Below are positions 36,007-47,572 of a DNA stretch of 64,000 nt, one piece after another. The stretch is from Panonychus citri (taxonomy: Eukaryota > Arthropoda > Arachnida > Trombidiformes > Tetranychidae), in assembly GCF_014898815.1 (NCBI RefSeq), contig NW_026515445.1:372001-436000 (forward strand). Direction: 5' to 3'. A program made the translations under genes and the position numbers. The notes below the pieces were generated by a model. It did not search any database, was not told where the DNA came from, and saw only the letters and a list, made by a program, of their open reading frames with translations. Within the stretch, counting starts at the first letter, position 1. Every line of letters starts with the position of its first letter.

Positions 36007-37341
36007 ATGGTGACTCTCGGTTATTATGGTTCTACTTTAATGATTATCTCTGTAAATCTATTGACTTTATTCATTAATTCAAGTCAAAGTTCATCATCAT
36101 TCCGATCTTATCTTCACCGTGAGTGTTCAGCATCTTCATCATCTTCATATTCGCCCTCAGGGTCAACATGTATCGCCATCAATGATCTTTACCTGGATTC
36201 ATCTTGTTTAGCGACCAATTCGTGTAATGTTTTCGCCATTTTCAAGGTAACCCAAGCCTCTCGAACTCGTTATATATCAGATGATTTAAAATTATCACTT
36301 TATCGATTTGGTTCTAAACCAAAGACGAAACATTCAATGTACCTTTATATACGTTATGGTGACCAGGGAACTAAATATGAGTGTATTTACACCAATTCAA
36401 CTGTTCGAGGTAGAATTCGAATGCCTTATCGTGATCCAATCGTCGATGAGACCGGAGGTACAATTGATGATGAAGTTTTAAGTTGCCATTGGTTGTTGGA
36501 AGGATCAATCGAAGATGGAATCGATCCTGAAAATAGTAACAATAATCATCAGATTATTGATGATTCTTCATCTCGTTGGCCACGTTATGGTCCAAATGAA
36601 CGTATCGATCTGATTAATTGGTACAATGTTTCCTTTGAATTAAGTTCCAATGGGATTGTTTCCACTCAGCCAACCAACAATTTACCCATTTACCGGGTAA
36701 AATATTTAAGAGATAATTGTAATAAACCGGGTGGATCTAAATTCTGTTATCATTGGAAAAACTTTGAACGAACTTGGATTCTGGTTGAACGTTGGCCTCA
36801 GCAAAATTATCTCCATGTTCTGTTAATATTGAATCTAAATTTCACTTCAATTCAGTTGAAATTTTCTCCTGACAATGGATTTGGAGATGATTACGTTGTA
36901 ACTTGCGACAATTTATCTTGCAGGGAGACAATTATCTTCGGATCATTATCCGAGCCTCGACCACTTCCCAATAGAAGTTCAATCATGTGGAATCCCGTTA
37001 TTCGTCGAGATGGTCCATTAACCCGAATCCATTTTACTCTTCCCTTATTTTTCACATTGGAAAATATTGATTTCTCTTTGGGTTCATCTTTCTACATCAA
37101 CTTTGCAATCATACGTAACCAAAGGATCGACAACATTTGGACACCACGAATCGATCTCAACATTCGTAAAACCGATATAATCAAAACTTCATCGATAATT
37201 GATAAAAAACCCGAACCAGCAGCAAATAAGAATCGTTTGTACGGTTCATCAACCGATGCCGATTCCATGATCGTACCTTTGTTAACAAGAATCAATCTTG
37301 CTTTCTATTTATTTTGTTTCCATCTTTTCATTTTCCACTAA
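36007..37341 (+). CDS. Secreted, probably GPI-anchored protein of unknown family
   Basis: An intronless 444-aa frame with ACAATGG around its start. Residues about 8-26 are a hydrophobic signal sequence (LMIISVNLLTLFI). A Ser-rich stretch follows, then a body with about ten cysteines, probably five disulfides (HREC, STC, SSC, NSC, KYEC, LSC, DNC, KFC, VTC, LSC), and four N-glycosylation sites (NST, NVS, NFT, NRS). The last about 20 residues are hydrophobic (INLAFYLFCFHLFIFH) after a small-residue stretch YGSSTDADS, the pattern of a GPI attachment signal. No domain is recognised. A conserved-looking WYNVSFEL and an FCYHW context suggest a beta-rich extracellular fold, but this is speculation. 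An out-of-frame ATG at 36001 precedes the start. Confidence 0.75.
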   Translation: MVTLGYYGSTLMIISVNLLTLFINSSQSSSSFRSYLHRECSASSSSSYSPSGSTCIAINDLYLDSSCLATNSCNVFAIFKVTQASRTRYISDDLKLSLYRFGSKPKTKHSMYLYIRYGDQGTKYECIYTNSTVRGRIRMPYRDPIVDETGGTIDDEVLSCHWLLEGSIEDGIDPENSNNNHQIIDDSSSRWPRYGPNERIDLINWYNVSFELSSNGIVSTQPTNNLPIYRVKYLRDNCNKPGGSKFCYHWKNFERTWILVERWPQQNYLHVLLILNLNFTSIQLKFSPDNGFGDDYVVTCDNLSCRETIIFGSLSEPRPLPNRSSIMWNPVIRRDGPLTRIHFTLPLFFTLENIDFSLGSSFYINFAIIRNQRIDNIWTPRIDLNIRKTDIIKTSSIIDKKPEPAANKNRLYGSSTDADSMIVPLLTRINLAFYLFCFHLFIFH

Positions 37342-40140
37342 TAATCCAATATAAACATGGAAACACTGATTATCTTTCAATGGATCATCATAATCATCTC
37401 TTAATCAGCTCTATCATGATCATCACTTGTGTGTCTATCCCTTCATCATCAAGGAGGAAAAAAGCTTTATCATCTTTCACCATAATCATCATTAATTTCT
37501 GCCTCATCATTTGATTGTTTATCATTTTTTTTCTTCCTTCTATCTGGTCATCTAATCATCTTCATCATCATCATCATCGTAATTTTAATTGTCCATCAGC
37601 ATCAAATTATCGGGAAACTTTGAACATCGTCACCATTGATTTTCTTGCCATTGTAAATATAACAACTTCTGTATAACAAATATAATTATAAATGTATGAT
37701 AATAATTATAAACAATTAATCAAAAGGAAACAATTAAAAATCAACAATAAAGATCAAAAAGTAATAATATTATTGAAAGAGTTAAATCAACAAATTGTCA
37801 CCGATTTAATTGTTTCATTCCTAATTGTAGCTGAATCATTTTCTATCCCCTGATTGTTGTTACATTGTTTCAGAATTTTTCATCGCTGGTTAATTGTTGA
37901 TGATTACCAATTAATCAATATGTCATCAACCTGCTAATTAAATTTGCTATTGATTATTAACATTGAATACTAATCAGCAGTGTTTATCGTTATGAAAGAT
38001 TAATTTGGTTAATTGTTTGAAAGCTTTTCCACCAATCAATATTAATGGATTAGTTTTAGATTAAGAGTAAATTGTTACTTGTTGGATTAAAGATTGATGA
38101 TAATCAATTGATTCCTTGATTCGGTAACCTTTGTGTTAGGGTCAAATAATTGTTCTGATTGATTCGATTCACTGTTTTTGTTGAGTAATTTACTAATTGT
38201 AATCACTGATTTTCGAGCAATTTTCATTCCAATAAACCAAAACTGTAACCATTCAATTGATTGTTAACATGGCGTGTTAATCATAAGCTTGATTATTATT
38301 AATATTGTGTAAATGATTAAGTAACTATTAAGGGTCAGTGACAAAGTCTTTGTCAATTGTGGGTGAACAAATCAATTTAATCAGATTGACAATTATTCAA
38401 TAGGATTATAAGGTAATCTCAAGTTAATCAAATTGATTGTGATCATCCAAATTATTAATATTGTATTAGTTTTGAGTTAATCATTGGGGAAATTAGGATA
38501 TGGTAATCACGATATTAGGATGGATGTCGTTGAATTTAATGAAATTACAATCAAATTAAAGTGAAAATTGATTGAGTTGATCATTTATCAGGTAATCACT
38601 TTTAATGGTAATTGTAATTAGCTAATTGTTTCCAAGATCCATAAGGAAAACAAGAGAGAGATGATTGAAGATTGTTTTGTTTAGATTAACAGTTAAGACC
38701 AACAACGTAAGTGAATAAGATAAACTTGTGAGAATTAATTTAATTAATTGAAAGGCCTTAATTGTTATTTCGATTGATTGGATTGATTAGGAAAAAAGAT
38801 AAACAGAAAAAGAAAACATATTGAAAAAGAAAAGAAAAACTTTTCCAAAACTTTTACCATTTACTCGTAACGGTTAACATTTGATTGACGGGTTTTCATG
38901 ATTGTGATGTTTGTTTTTCTGGTCACTGAGTTAACACCATTATCTATCTGACATAATAGTGAATTCTATTATCATAATAATCTTCCATCATCATGAAAAC
39001 ATGAATATTGTTCAATGAATTAACTGGATGAATATGATTGAAGGTGTGTGGTTGTTATGAAGAAACAAGAACCATGTGTAGGTAGAGAGAGAGAGAGTTA
39101 ATCATTGAAAAGAATATGAAAAAAAAGATAGAATTGAATTGAGACGATTTTCCAATTAAGATGATGATGGTCACCTAATTGTTAACACTTCAATTAACAG
39201 AAAATCGTTGAACAATTAAGATACATTGAAAAGAAAATTCAAATCAATTGGTCAATGAACATGGTAAATGAATAAATGTGATCGGTCAGTTTAAGAGGGA
39301 AAAGTGTTGACATTTATTATTATTATTTAAACTTTCCCATTAATTAGACCAGAAACTTTTCCCTTAATTAACGCAGTTAATTGTAATTCTATTTGATTAT
39401 TTCATCTCTGTGATTTAGTTAACAGTTTATGCGGTTTTTTTGGATTAACCTTTTAATTTAATTCGTTTCTCATCTAAATCCTACTTTTCCTTTAATCTGT
39501 TTGCAGGATCAGTTTTTCACCATTTCAGTTACTCTTTGTTGTTGTTTTCCTTGATGATGATGATGATTTAATTACAATCCTTGTTAAAGATTGTTAATTG
39601 GAATGGTTAACTGTTGATGATTACAATTCTGTTGTGTTAATTGTTGTTCTCAGGTTATTATAAAATCTAATTTACCAAAGTGAGCTTTTTAATTATCTTT
39701 CTCTGCCTTTAATCCTCTTTATCCATACGAAACCTTTTTTCCTGTTGTTGGTTTTACAATTGGCGAGAGAAATTAAATTGTTTCAAAGAAACACAATTAA
39801 TTGTTAATTGTTAAACCCAGGAAATAATAGAAAGAGAGACAGATTAAGCTAATAAAGTTACAATTTTAATCCACAATTCAGAATGAATCGTAACTGTGAA
39901 TGGAGATGTTGAGAGTTAATTTTAACAACAGTAGCCATTTTTTTCCGCTCTTCTTGACAGTAGTAAAAATAAGATGATGATGATGATGATGATGATGAAG
40001 AAGAAAATGAATCTTTTGTCATAATTTGTTCTCTCATCATTTATCTCCATCCTCATCTCTTTTTCATCCTCATCATGTTAACAGTTACTATTTTAAAATG
40101 ATCCAACTCATAGTAAAACATTGACACTCTTTATACATTC

Positions 40141-40177
<37 letters not shown>

Positions 40178-42285
40178 AATTCATCACAATCACCATGAAA
40201 TTTAAGGTGTAATAACAATTTGAACAATTTAATTATTTTCTTCATTAAATTTTCCATTTAGAAAGTTAATTTAATTGCTTTCAAATTAATTAATTACCAA
40301 TGATAATGTTCATCTACATCATTCCAGATAATGGTTGTTCATTGTGATACTCAAACTTAATTTACTTTTCTTAATTATATTTATTTTTCTTATTCCTTGT
40401 TAATTATTTCATCCTTTTTGTTGATTGTTTGAGTTTCTTTCAACTTGATTAACTATTATTGTTATTATTTAAATTGGAAAATATTAACTAATCAAAAAAT
40501 TGGTTGACAGTTAATTTCAATTCTCATCTTGATTAATTCATTCAAATTATAATCATTACAATTTCCAATCAGATTATCAAGTTAATTGATAAATCATCAC
40601 TTTCAATCAATCTGTCAGTTGATTTATTTATTATCATGATGATATTCATTTGATAAAGTTAATTGTTATCCTCATTTTAATAACAATTGAGACAGTAATT
40701 TATTTGACCATAACAAATTTAAATTGACAGTTTATGTTAATTGTAAATTTTTTATCCACCTTGATTGTTAATCATAATTTTCTAGGCCCTCGGGGCATTT
40801 GAAACTTTTTTATTAACTGTTATTGTTTGGCCTGATTATTGATTATTGATTATTGATTGTGCGATTATTATTATACCTGATAATCAGTTGATTTAGTTAT
40901 TGATGTTTACCTTAATTTTGATATTAATTAAATGTCACTTGTTGTTGACATTTGTCTATTTTAATCACAATCAATATCCCTGATCAAAAACTAATCATTT
41001 GTTGTTGTTTTCATTAGATTGTGAATGTAAATATTGAGATGACAATTTAGATGTTACAACAATTAGTTTATTATTTCACTTAAATTAAGTTAATTATTTG
41101 ATGAGATACGATTTTCTTATGTTAAATTTGATTGATTATATTGTGAGTGATTTTTTTTTGTTTTTCTCGGTAAATTAATGGTTTCAATTGTCAACTGTCA
41201 GTTGATTAATTAATTAACAGTTCTAATAATAATAATGGTTCTCATCAAAACAATTTACAGTCTCAGTTAACAGTTAATTTGTCAATTTGCTTGTCAATTA
41301 CATTAGTTAATTTACCAAAGATCATAAAGTTTAATCATCTCACTATTTTGGTGACAAAATGATTTGATAATCAAAACCATTGCTACTAAATTAATCAGAT
41401 TAATTAGTTACTTAATTATTAACCTAATTGATGGTAAACAGATTTATCAACAATTTAACTGAATCATTGTAATTATAATTTGATATTGAACAACATTTGA
41501 TTGTCATTCAAATTTGATTTAATTGTTTACGAAATTTGCAAGATAATTGTTGTTTATTTATTCAATTAGTTTGATGATTGAAACCAGATGATTGCTGTTT
41601 ACAGTTAATTAATCATCAATCTTTGGTTGATTATTTCGTTGTCATTGTTGATTAGTGTCCAGTTAAAAAACATAATCAGCTAAATGATGATTAGAGTAAA
41701 CAATTTAATTGTAATTCCAAGAAAATCAGCAAATATGTTTCCGAGGAAATGATAATTTAATTTGTTAATTGTTGCAGTTTTTTTCTGCCTATTTGCTGTA
41801 TAAGAAAACGTTGAAATGATTAACAATTAATCAATTGTGAAAAAAAACTTATGTTTAAACCCAAAGTCCATTCAGTTAATATATTAAATTGTTAAATCAC
41901 TTAAAAGGATTGGAAAGTTGTAAAAATTAAGCTTAACATTTACGGGAACAATTAACTAATTAAATTGTGTTTACAGTGATATTGAAAATACTTGTTAAAG
42001 ATCAACTTAATTTGATTCAGTTTTTTTTTAATTATCATCAATTTCCCATCATTATTTAGTTAACTAAATTGGGTAATAAAAAGTACAATTTCAATTGTGA
42101 TCTAAATCAACAACAACAATTTAGGTCATGATTAGGATTTGATTAAAAACTGGACAATAATAAAATGTTAAATCTGGTTTAAATTAAATCCAATTGCAAT
42201 CACGCAATTGATATTCACAGTTAGTTAAATACACCATTTAATGTTAACCAGAAATAATTGCAATTAAATTAAATCTATTAAATTG
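37342..42285. other. 3' UTR and intergenic DNA
   Basis: The first part is 3' UTR of the secreted protein, with AATAAA at 37746-37751. The rest is AT-rich with no gene seen. Repeats: an ATG tract at about 39974-39999 and a (CT)n microsatellite at about 40143-40175. The host word TTAAATTG directly flanks the copia insertion at the right end. Confidence 0.55.
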
Positions 42286-43301
42286 TGTTGATTTCACCAA
42301 CTTAATCACAATCAAAATTAAATCAACTAAATATGTCGATCAATTGATCAACTTAAACTTGATTTAAATTAAACACGAAAACATAGAGAGTCAAATCAAG
42401 TAAAACATTTACTTGTACATCATCAACTGGACTAATTTATTAATAAAGAAATGAGTTTAAATAGTGAGAAAGGCGTTTACAAAGAAAAGGTAAAAATTAA
42501 CCTTATTGGTCAATTTGAAGTGACCGTTGGTTTGAGTTTGTCTTTGCTTCATTAACAAAGGAAAGTGAACAGCATTGAAGCGCCAAAGGAGATGATCAAT
42601 TTGGATGAGCATATGGATGAGATTAGAGCTTAGGAGCATACGGAGGATCAACAAAGGAAAAGGTAAGTTTTAGGTTTAAAGGTTAAGGCGCCAGTATGAG
42701 AGACCAAAGGATTATGGGTAAGTATTGAGCTTAATTTTATCTTCTTCTTAATGACCTTTAACCAATTATAATGTTTGGTCTACATGGAAATGTTGATTAG
42801 CTACAATAAGCGAAAACGTTAATTATGGAAATGGAAATGGACCAAACATTATCGGTCATTACTCGGTCAATTTTGACGATAGAAAAATGTAACATGTACC
42901 ATTCAATTGTTCATCTCATGAGCTCTCTAAATATATATATAAGTATAACCTTTGACATCTTGGTCAACATTTGGTTGGTGTGCGAATTACTTGTTTATGT
43001 TGAAAATTAACTGAAAACATTGAGTTTTCAGTTAATTACTCTGAGTGAATACAATTAACTAATTGTTTCTGAATATTGACCGGTCATATTTTTGGTGCTC
43101 TTCAAACTGATATAAGTTTGATTATTCTAATCAAAAGATTAAGCAAAAAGTTGGGTGATAATGATGAGTCTCTGTGTTAACTCAATGGGGAAAATTTGAA
43201 TTCTAGTAAATTGATGATGTCGATGATTAAATGAAATGATTTTGATTAATTAAGTAAATTAAGGTAATAATTAAGGTTAATAATTGTTGATATAACCAAC
43301 A
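42286..43301 (-). repeat. 3' LTR of the copia element
   Basis: 1,016 bp. Contains a perfect hairpin at 43005-43037 with 14-bp arms (AATTAACTGAAAAC / GTTTTCAGTTAATT) and a 5-base loop, and a longer inverted repeat with 13-bp arms ATAATGTTTGGTC (42768-42780) and GACCAAACATTAT (42840-42852). Two of the three indels between the LTRs lie between the arms of the long repeat. Confidence 0.95.
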
Positions 43302-43313
43302 CCCTCTCTTGCT
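43302..43313 (-). promoter_or_regulatory. Polypurine tract of the copia element
   Basis: On the minus strand AGCAAGAGAGGG abuts the TG of the 3' LTR, 12 bp after the polyprotein stop codon. Confidence 0.8.
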
Positions 43314-43325
43314 CCAAGCTCGATC

Positions 43326-46300
43326 TCAATAAATGTTTAAAAAGTTGCAACATTTTCGCAATGACGGTGAACATAACGACTTTGTAAGCATATCCGCCGG
43401 TTGATCATGAGTTGGAATGAAGTCCAATTGTATTGTACCTTTCTCTTGATGATCACGGATGAAATGATAACGAACATCAACATGTTTTGTTCGTTTATGA
43501 AAAACTGAATTTTTCGACAATTTAATTGCTCCTTGATTATCGGACATTATTTTAACTGGAAAATCGATCGAAACTTTTAAATCTTTAAGTAGTTGTATGT
43601 ACCAAAGTATATCTTTTCCACAGTCTGCAATTGAAACGTATTCGGCCTCAGTGGTTGATTGAGCAACTGATTTCTGTAAGCGAGAAGCCCAAGAAACTGG
43701 CGAACCTCCTAAAGTTACCACGAAACCTGAGGTCGATTTTCTTGTATCGATGTCGGCAGCATAATCGGCGTCACAATATCCAATTAATTCTAAATTGTCA
43801 CGAGTAGATGAGAAGGTGATTCCATTGTTGATTGTTCCTCGAAGATAACGAAAAATTCGTTTGACCGCTTGCCAATGAGTAGCATTGTAGCAACAGTTAT
43901 ATTGACTTGCTTTATTTACTTGGAAGGTGATATCCGGTCTACTGATGATTGAGAGGTAAAGTAAAGCACCAACGGCTTCCTGGTAAGGGAAATTTGTATC
44001 GGGTGGTTGATTAGTTGATTGTAGCTTGAGATTAGAGTCACCTGGTGTTACCACTGATTTACATTCACTCATGTTGAATCTTTTTAATAACTCGTTGATG
44101 AAACATGATTGTTTAATTGTTATTGATGATCGATCGTAACTTTGATGAATTTCCATTCCTACAAATACTTGAGGGGAATGAACTTTAACTTGAAACGTTT
44201 TCTTTAAATTGTCAATTAAAGATGATAATTGTTGTTGGTTTGAGCTGACAATCAAACCATCATCTACATATATCACACAAATAGTTAATCCATCATGGAA
44301 ATTCATGAAAATACACTTATCGGCTTCTGATTGTTGAAAATTGATCGATTGGAAAAACTGGTTAACTTTTTTATTCCATTGACGTGGTGCCTGTTTTAAT
44401 CCATAGAGCCCCTTCTTTAGAAACATAACTCGATTGGTACCATCGTCGAATCCTGGTGGTTGCTGCATATAAATTTCTTCATCAAGTTCACCATAAAGAA
44501 AAGCAGTTTTGATGTCGAACTGCATAATGTGCATTCGATGAGCAACACAAATGGATAAAATTGCTCTAATTGAATCATAACGAGCAACAGGGGAAAAAGT
44601 TTCAAAATAATCAATTCCCGGCTTTTGAGAAAAGCCTTTGGCCACCAACCTGGCCTTATATCTTTCGATAGAACCATCGGTGTTCCTCTTGATACGAAAA
44701 CCCAACGACAGGAAATACATTTTTACCTTTGGCAACTCAGTTAAAGTGTAAGTATCATTTTCATCAATTGATTTCATTTCATCTTTCATAGCATTGATCC
44801 AATTAATATTATCGTCAGAAGTAATTGCCTCTTCATATGTTAAAGGCTCTTGATTAGTGATAACTGCTTGACAGGCAATTTGATTAATTAAATTATTATC
44901 ATCAATTGATTCAGGTGGATCGTCTATTATTTCCGTTGTGTCACTGGAGTTGTCATCAAAATTATCATCATCATCATCTTGTTTTTTATTTTCTCCACAT
45001 AGTAATTCAAGATCAACTTCGTCTTCATCAAAAGCTTCTTCAATCACCTTGGATCCATCACAATCTTCTTCATTGAACTTTATTTCAGTGCTCACGGACA
45101 CTTTACCTGTTGATGGATCATAAATGCGATAATTATTGATGGTATTGGTGTAACCAAGGAAAATAACTTTCTTTCCTTTTGGATCCCATTTCTTTCTCAT
45201 GTGATCAGGAATTTTGGTATAACAAACACAGCCAAAGGTCTTAAGGTGAGTATAATTCGGTTTTTTCTTCGTGAACAGTTCAAGAGGGCTAACATTTTGT
45301 TGACTCTTATTCGGAATTAAGTTTAACACATACACAGCGGTACTCATCGCCTCAGCCCAAAGGAACTTCGGCAATTTGCTATTTAGCATCATAGACCTGG
45401 CTAATTCAGTAATTGTTCTGTTCTCTCTCTCGATTCTACCATTTTGTTGTGGTGAATAAGGTGCAGTTAATTCGTGGACAATATCTTTATTTTCTAGTAA
45501 AGTTTTAACTCTAATGTCAATAAATTCTTTCCCATTATCACTTCTGATGAACTTTATCTTGTTTTCGGTCGTTTTTTCAGCGTATCTAATGAACTTATCG
45601 AGATTAGAAAAAGATTCTGATTTTTGTTTCTGGAAGAAAATGGCGCGAAAAGAACTTTTTTCATCTTTAATAACAAGAGCATATTTACTTCCGTTCAATG
45701 AGCTAACTGACATTGGACCCTGGAGGTCACAGTGGATAGATTCTCCAGTCTTAACATCTCTCTCTTTTACTGACTTGTAAACTTTTCGACACATTTTACC
45801 TTTAATACAACCCTCGCAGTGAAATTTACTTGGTTCATAATCGATTTTTATTTTAGGTAAAATACCATCTCGAGACATTTGAATAATCTTATAAACGTTA
45901 ATGTGAGCAAGTCGCTTATGCCAATCGGTAAGTGTCGCTTTCGATACCAATGAAAATGAATCTTTATTGTCTCTTTGTTTTATCATTAATTTGAAAGTAT
46001 TTGAAAATCTATTAGCAATCATGACAGTTTTACCTGAATTAACATCGAAAATTTCAGTTGAATTAGATGTGGATCTTAATCCAAAACCTTTGGTGACAGT
46101 TTGACCCCAAGAGAACAAATTAAAGTTTCCTAATTTAGGTACATAGAGAACATTGGTCAATTCACATTTTATCCAATTGTTTCCATTGAAACAACTAACA
46201 AGAATGTCACCTTTAGCTATCGCTTGTATTTTCTTACCATCGCCGATAGTTAATAAAATCGGTTCATCTAATTCATGGAAACGAGTAAAATACTCAATAT

Positions 46301-47324
46301 TACTTGTCATGTGAAAACTTGCTCCAGTATCTAACAACCATTGAGAACAACTTGATTCATTTTCATTGACAGTGAAAGAAACATAATTATTATCAGAATT
46401 TTCTTCATTATTATTATTGTTATTATTATTGTTGTTCTGATTGTTTGATCTGTTTGAATTATTATCACGATTACGATTACTTTGATTCGATCTGTTTCTA
46501 TTACTTTGATTCTGATTGTTGTTGTTATTATTCCGGTTGTTTTCTTGGTTGTTGTTACTGTTGTTGTCTCGATTGTTGTTATTTCTGTTGTTATTTCGAT
46601 TATTGTTGAACCTTTTGTTCTTGTGGAATGATCTCTTATTATAAGAGTTGAACTTGTTGTTTCTCTGAAAATTTCTGTTCCTATTCTGAGGACATTGAGG
46701 TAGCAAATGATCAGCACTTCCACAACCGTAACATTTTCTCACATTGTTACTTTGATTTTCTTTGAAATTATTAGTCGAAACTAAAGCATCACCATGTTTA
46801 TTATTTTTCTCTCGCTCATCTTGCTTTTCATTTATTAATAATTGAGATTTCAAATTTCGCAAGTTTATATTAATACCAGAGATAAGGGAAATTTCAAGCA
46901 TCTGACGAAACGACCGAAAACTAGGAGGTAAGTCATCAAGAACTTTTATCATTAATTGAGTGTCATCAACATTATAACCTAAATCTCTCATTTGTTTAAC
47001 TACAGATTCTAATTCAGCAAAATAGCTTGTAACCGTGTGAGATGAGGTAAATCTTAAGTCAGTCAACTTACGCCGAATTGTCCACTCGTTATTTGTTGTC
47101 CTCTCTTCTCTGTGGTCGATAATGTAGTTGAATATTTCGCTGGAGGTTGAACAATTAATTACCAAACTAATATGTTCCTTATCCATTGAATTCATGAGAA
47201 GCATTCGCGCTGTAGCATCACTTGTTTTCCAATCACTTATTGATTTATTTCTTCTGTTGATTGATGCGGCTGATTCAGTTTCAATTTCTTCCTCTGTAAA
47301 TGGAAGTGGACAAAGATGAGCCAT
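43326..47324 (-). CDS. Copia Gag-Pol polyprotein (1,332 aa)
   Basis: A Gag of UBN2 type covers about residues 1-190. A zinc knuckle C198-x2-C201-x4-H206-x4-C211 is followed by a very Asn/Arg-rich linker (about 213-310). Protease DTGA lies at 332-335. The pre-integrase finger (WHKRLAH...CEGC) precedes integrase with D533, D596 and E632 at D-35-E spacing. RT carries FDIKTAFLYG and YVDD at 1019-1022, and RNase H the conserved DADYAADIDTRKSTSG and STTEAEYV segments. All catalytic residues are intact. The ATG at 47324 is internal to the expected Gag: the customary N-terminal segment lies just upstream in another frame (47281-47436), so the true start is probably there and a one-base change separates them. 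Confidence 0.93.
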   Translation of the reverse strand: MAHLCPLPFTEEEIETESAASINRRNKSISDWKTSDATARMLLMNSMDKEHISLVINCSTSSEIFNYIIDHREERTTNNEWTIRRKLTDLRFTSSHTVTSYFAELESVVKQMRDLGYNVDDTQLMIKVLDDLPPSFRSFRQMLEISLISGININLRNLKSQLLINEKQDEREKNNKHGDALVSTNNFKENQSNNVRKCYGCGSADHLLPQCPQNRNRNFQRNNKFNSYNKRSFHKNKRFNNNRNNNRNNNNRDNNSNNNQENNRNNNNNNQNQSNRNRSNQSNRNRDNNSNRSNNQNNNNNNNNNNEENSDNNYVSFTVNENESSCSQWLLDTGASFHMTSNIEYFTRFHELDEPILLTIGDGKKIQAIAKGDILVSCFNGNNWIKCELTNVLYVPKLGNFNLFSWGQTVTKGFGLRSTSNSTEIFDVNSGKTVMIANRFSNTFKLMIKQRDNKDSFSLVSKATLTDWHKRLAHINVYKIIQMSRDGILPKIKIDYEPSKFHCEGCIKGKMCRKVYKSVKERDVKTGESIHCDLQGPMSVSSLNGSKYALVIKDEKSSFRAIFFQKQKSESFSNLDKFIRYAEKTTENKIKFIRSDNGKEFIDIRVKTLLENKDIVHELTAPYSPQQNGRIERENRTITELARSMMLNSKLPKFLWAEAMSTAVYVLNLIPNKSQQNVSPLELFTKKKPNYTHLKTFGCVCYTKIPDHMRKKWDPKGKKVIFLGYTNTINNYRIYDPSTGKVSVSTEIKFNEEDCDGSKVIEEAFDEDEVDLELLCGENKKQDDDDDNFDDNSSDTTEIIDDPPESIDDNNLINQIACQAVITNQEPLTYEEAITSDDNINWINAMKDEMKSIDENDTYTLTELPKVKMYFLSLGFRIKRNTDGSIERYKARLVAKGFSQKPGIDYFETFSPVARYDSIRAILSICVAHRMHIMQFDIKTAFLYGELDEEIYMQQPPGFDDGTNRVMFLKKGLYGLKQAPRQWNKKVNQFFQSINFQQSEADKCIFMNFHDGLTICVIYVDDGLIVSSNQQQLSSLIDNLKKTFQVKVHSPQVFVGMEIHQSYDRSSITIKQSCFINELLKRFNMSECKSVVTPGDSNLKLQSTNQPPDTNFPYQEAVGALLYLSIISRPDITFQVNKASQYNCCYNATHWQAVKRIFRYLRGTINNGITFSSTRDNLELIGYCDADYAADIDTRKSTSGFVVTLGGSPVSWASRLQKSVAQSTTEAEYVSIADCGKDILWYIQLLKDLKVSIDFPVKIMSDNQGAIKLSKNSVFHKRTKHVDVRYHFIRDHQEKGTIQLDFIPTHDQPADMLTKSLCSPSLRKCCNFLNIY

Positions 47325-47436
47325 TGGCTATTTCCCAAACTCCTTTAGACTCTAGAACAGCCTGAATATACGTTTTCCAATGTAAATAATTATCACTTGA
47401 TAATTTAATCGTAATCATATCTTGATGATCCATCAT
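47281..47436 (-). pseudogene. Out-of-frame N-terminus of copia Gag
   Basis: A 51-codon frame from ATG at 47436 that ends at TGA inside the polyprotein. Its residues have the copia Gag N-terminal signature: IKLSSDNYLHWKTYI followed by ESKGVWEIANG. The polyprotein frame, at +1 offset, carries on the family pattern (SDWKTSDATARMLL). A single extra base near 47300-47325 would explain the split. A damaged copy or a sequence error are both possible; ribosomal shifting is less likely as no shift site is evident. Confidence 0.75.
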
Positions 47437-47558
47437 GATGATTTTGTTGAATTGTTGATTAATTAATTGTTGGTAAGGTAATTGATGAGATGATGAGAGA
47501 GAGAAAAATTAAACGCACAAAATTTGTCGCAAAGATTAACACAATTTAAGAGAAGCGA

Positions 47559-47572
47559 CTGAGCCCATAACC
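47559..47572 (-). promoter_or_regulatory. Copia primer-binding site, half initiator-tRNA type
   Basis: The plus strand reads CTGAGCCCATAACC directly against the 5' LTR. This equals the anticodon-arm segment of eukaryotic initiator tRNA-Met (CTGGGCCCATAACC) with one mismatch. Drosophila copia primes reverse transcription from a tRNA(iMet) fragment ending at this point in the anticodon loop, so the same mechanism is inferred here. Confidence 0.8.

Noticed and set aside
42457..43010. Short open frames repeated in both copia LTRs
   Set aside because: They lie in LTR regulatory sequence and are duplicated only because the LTRs are.
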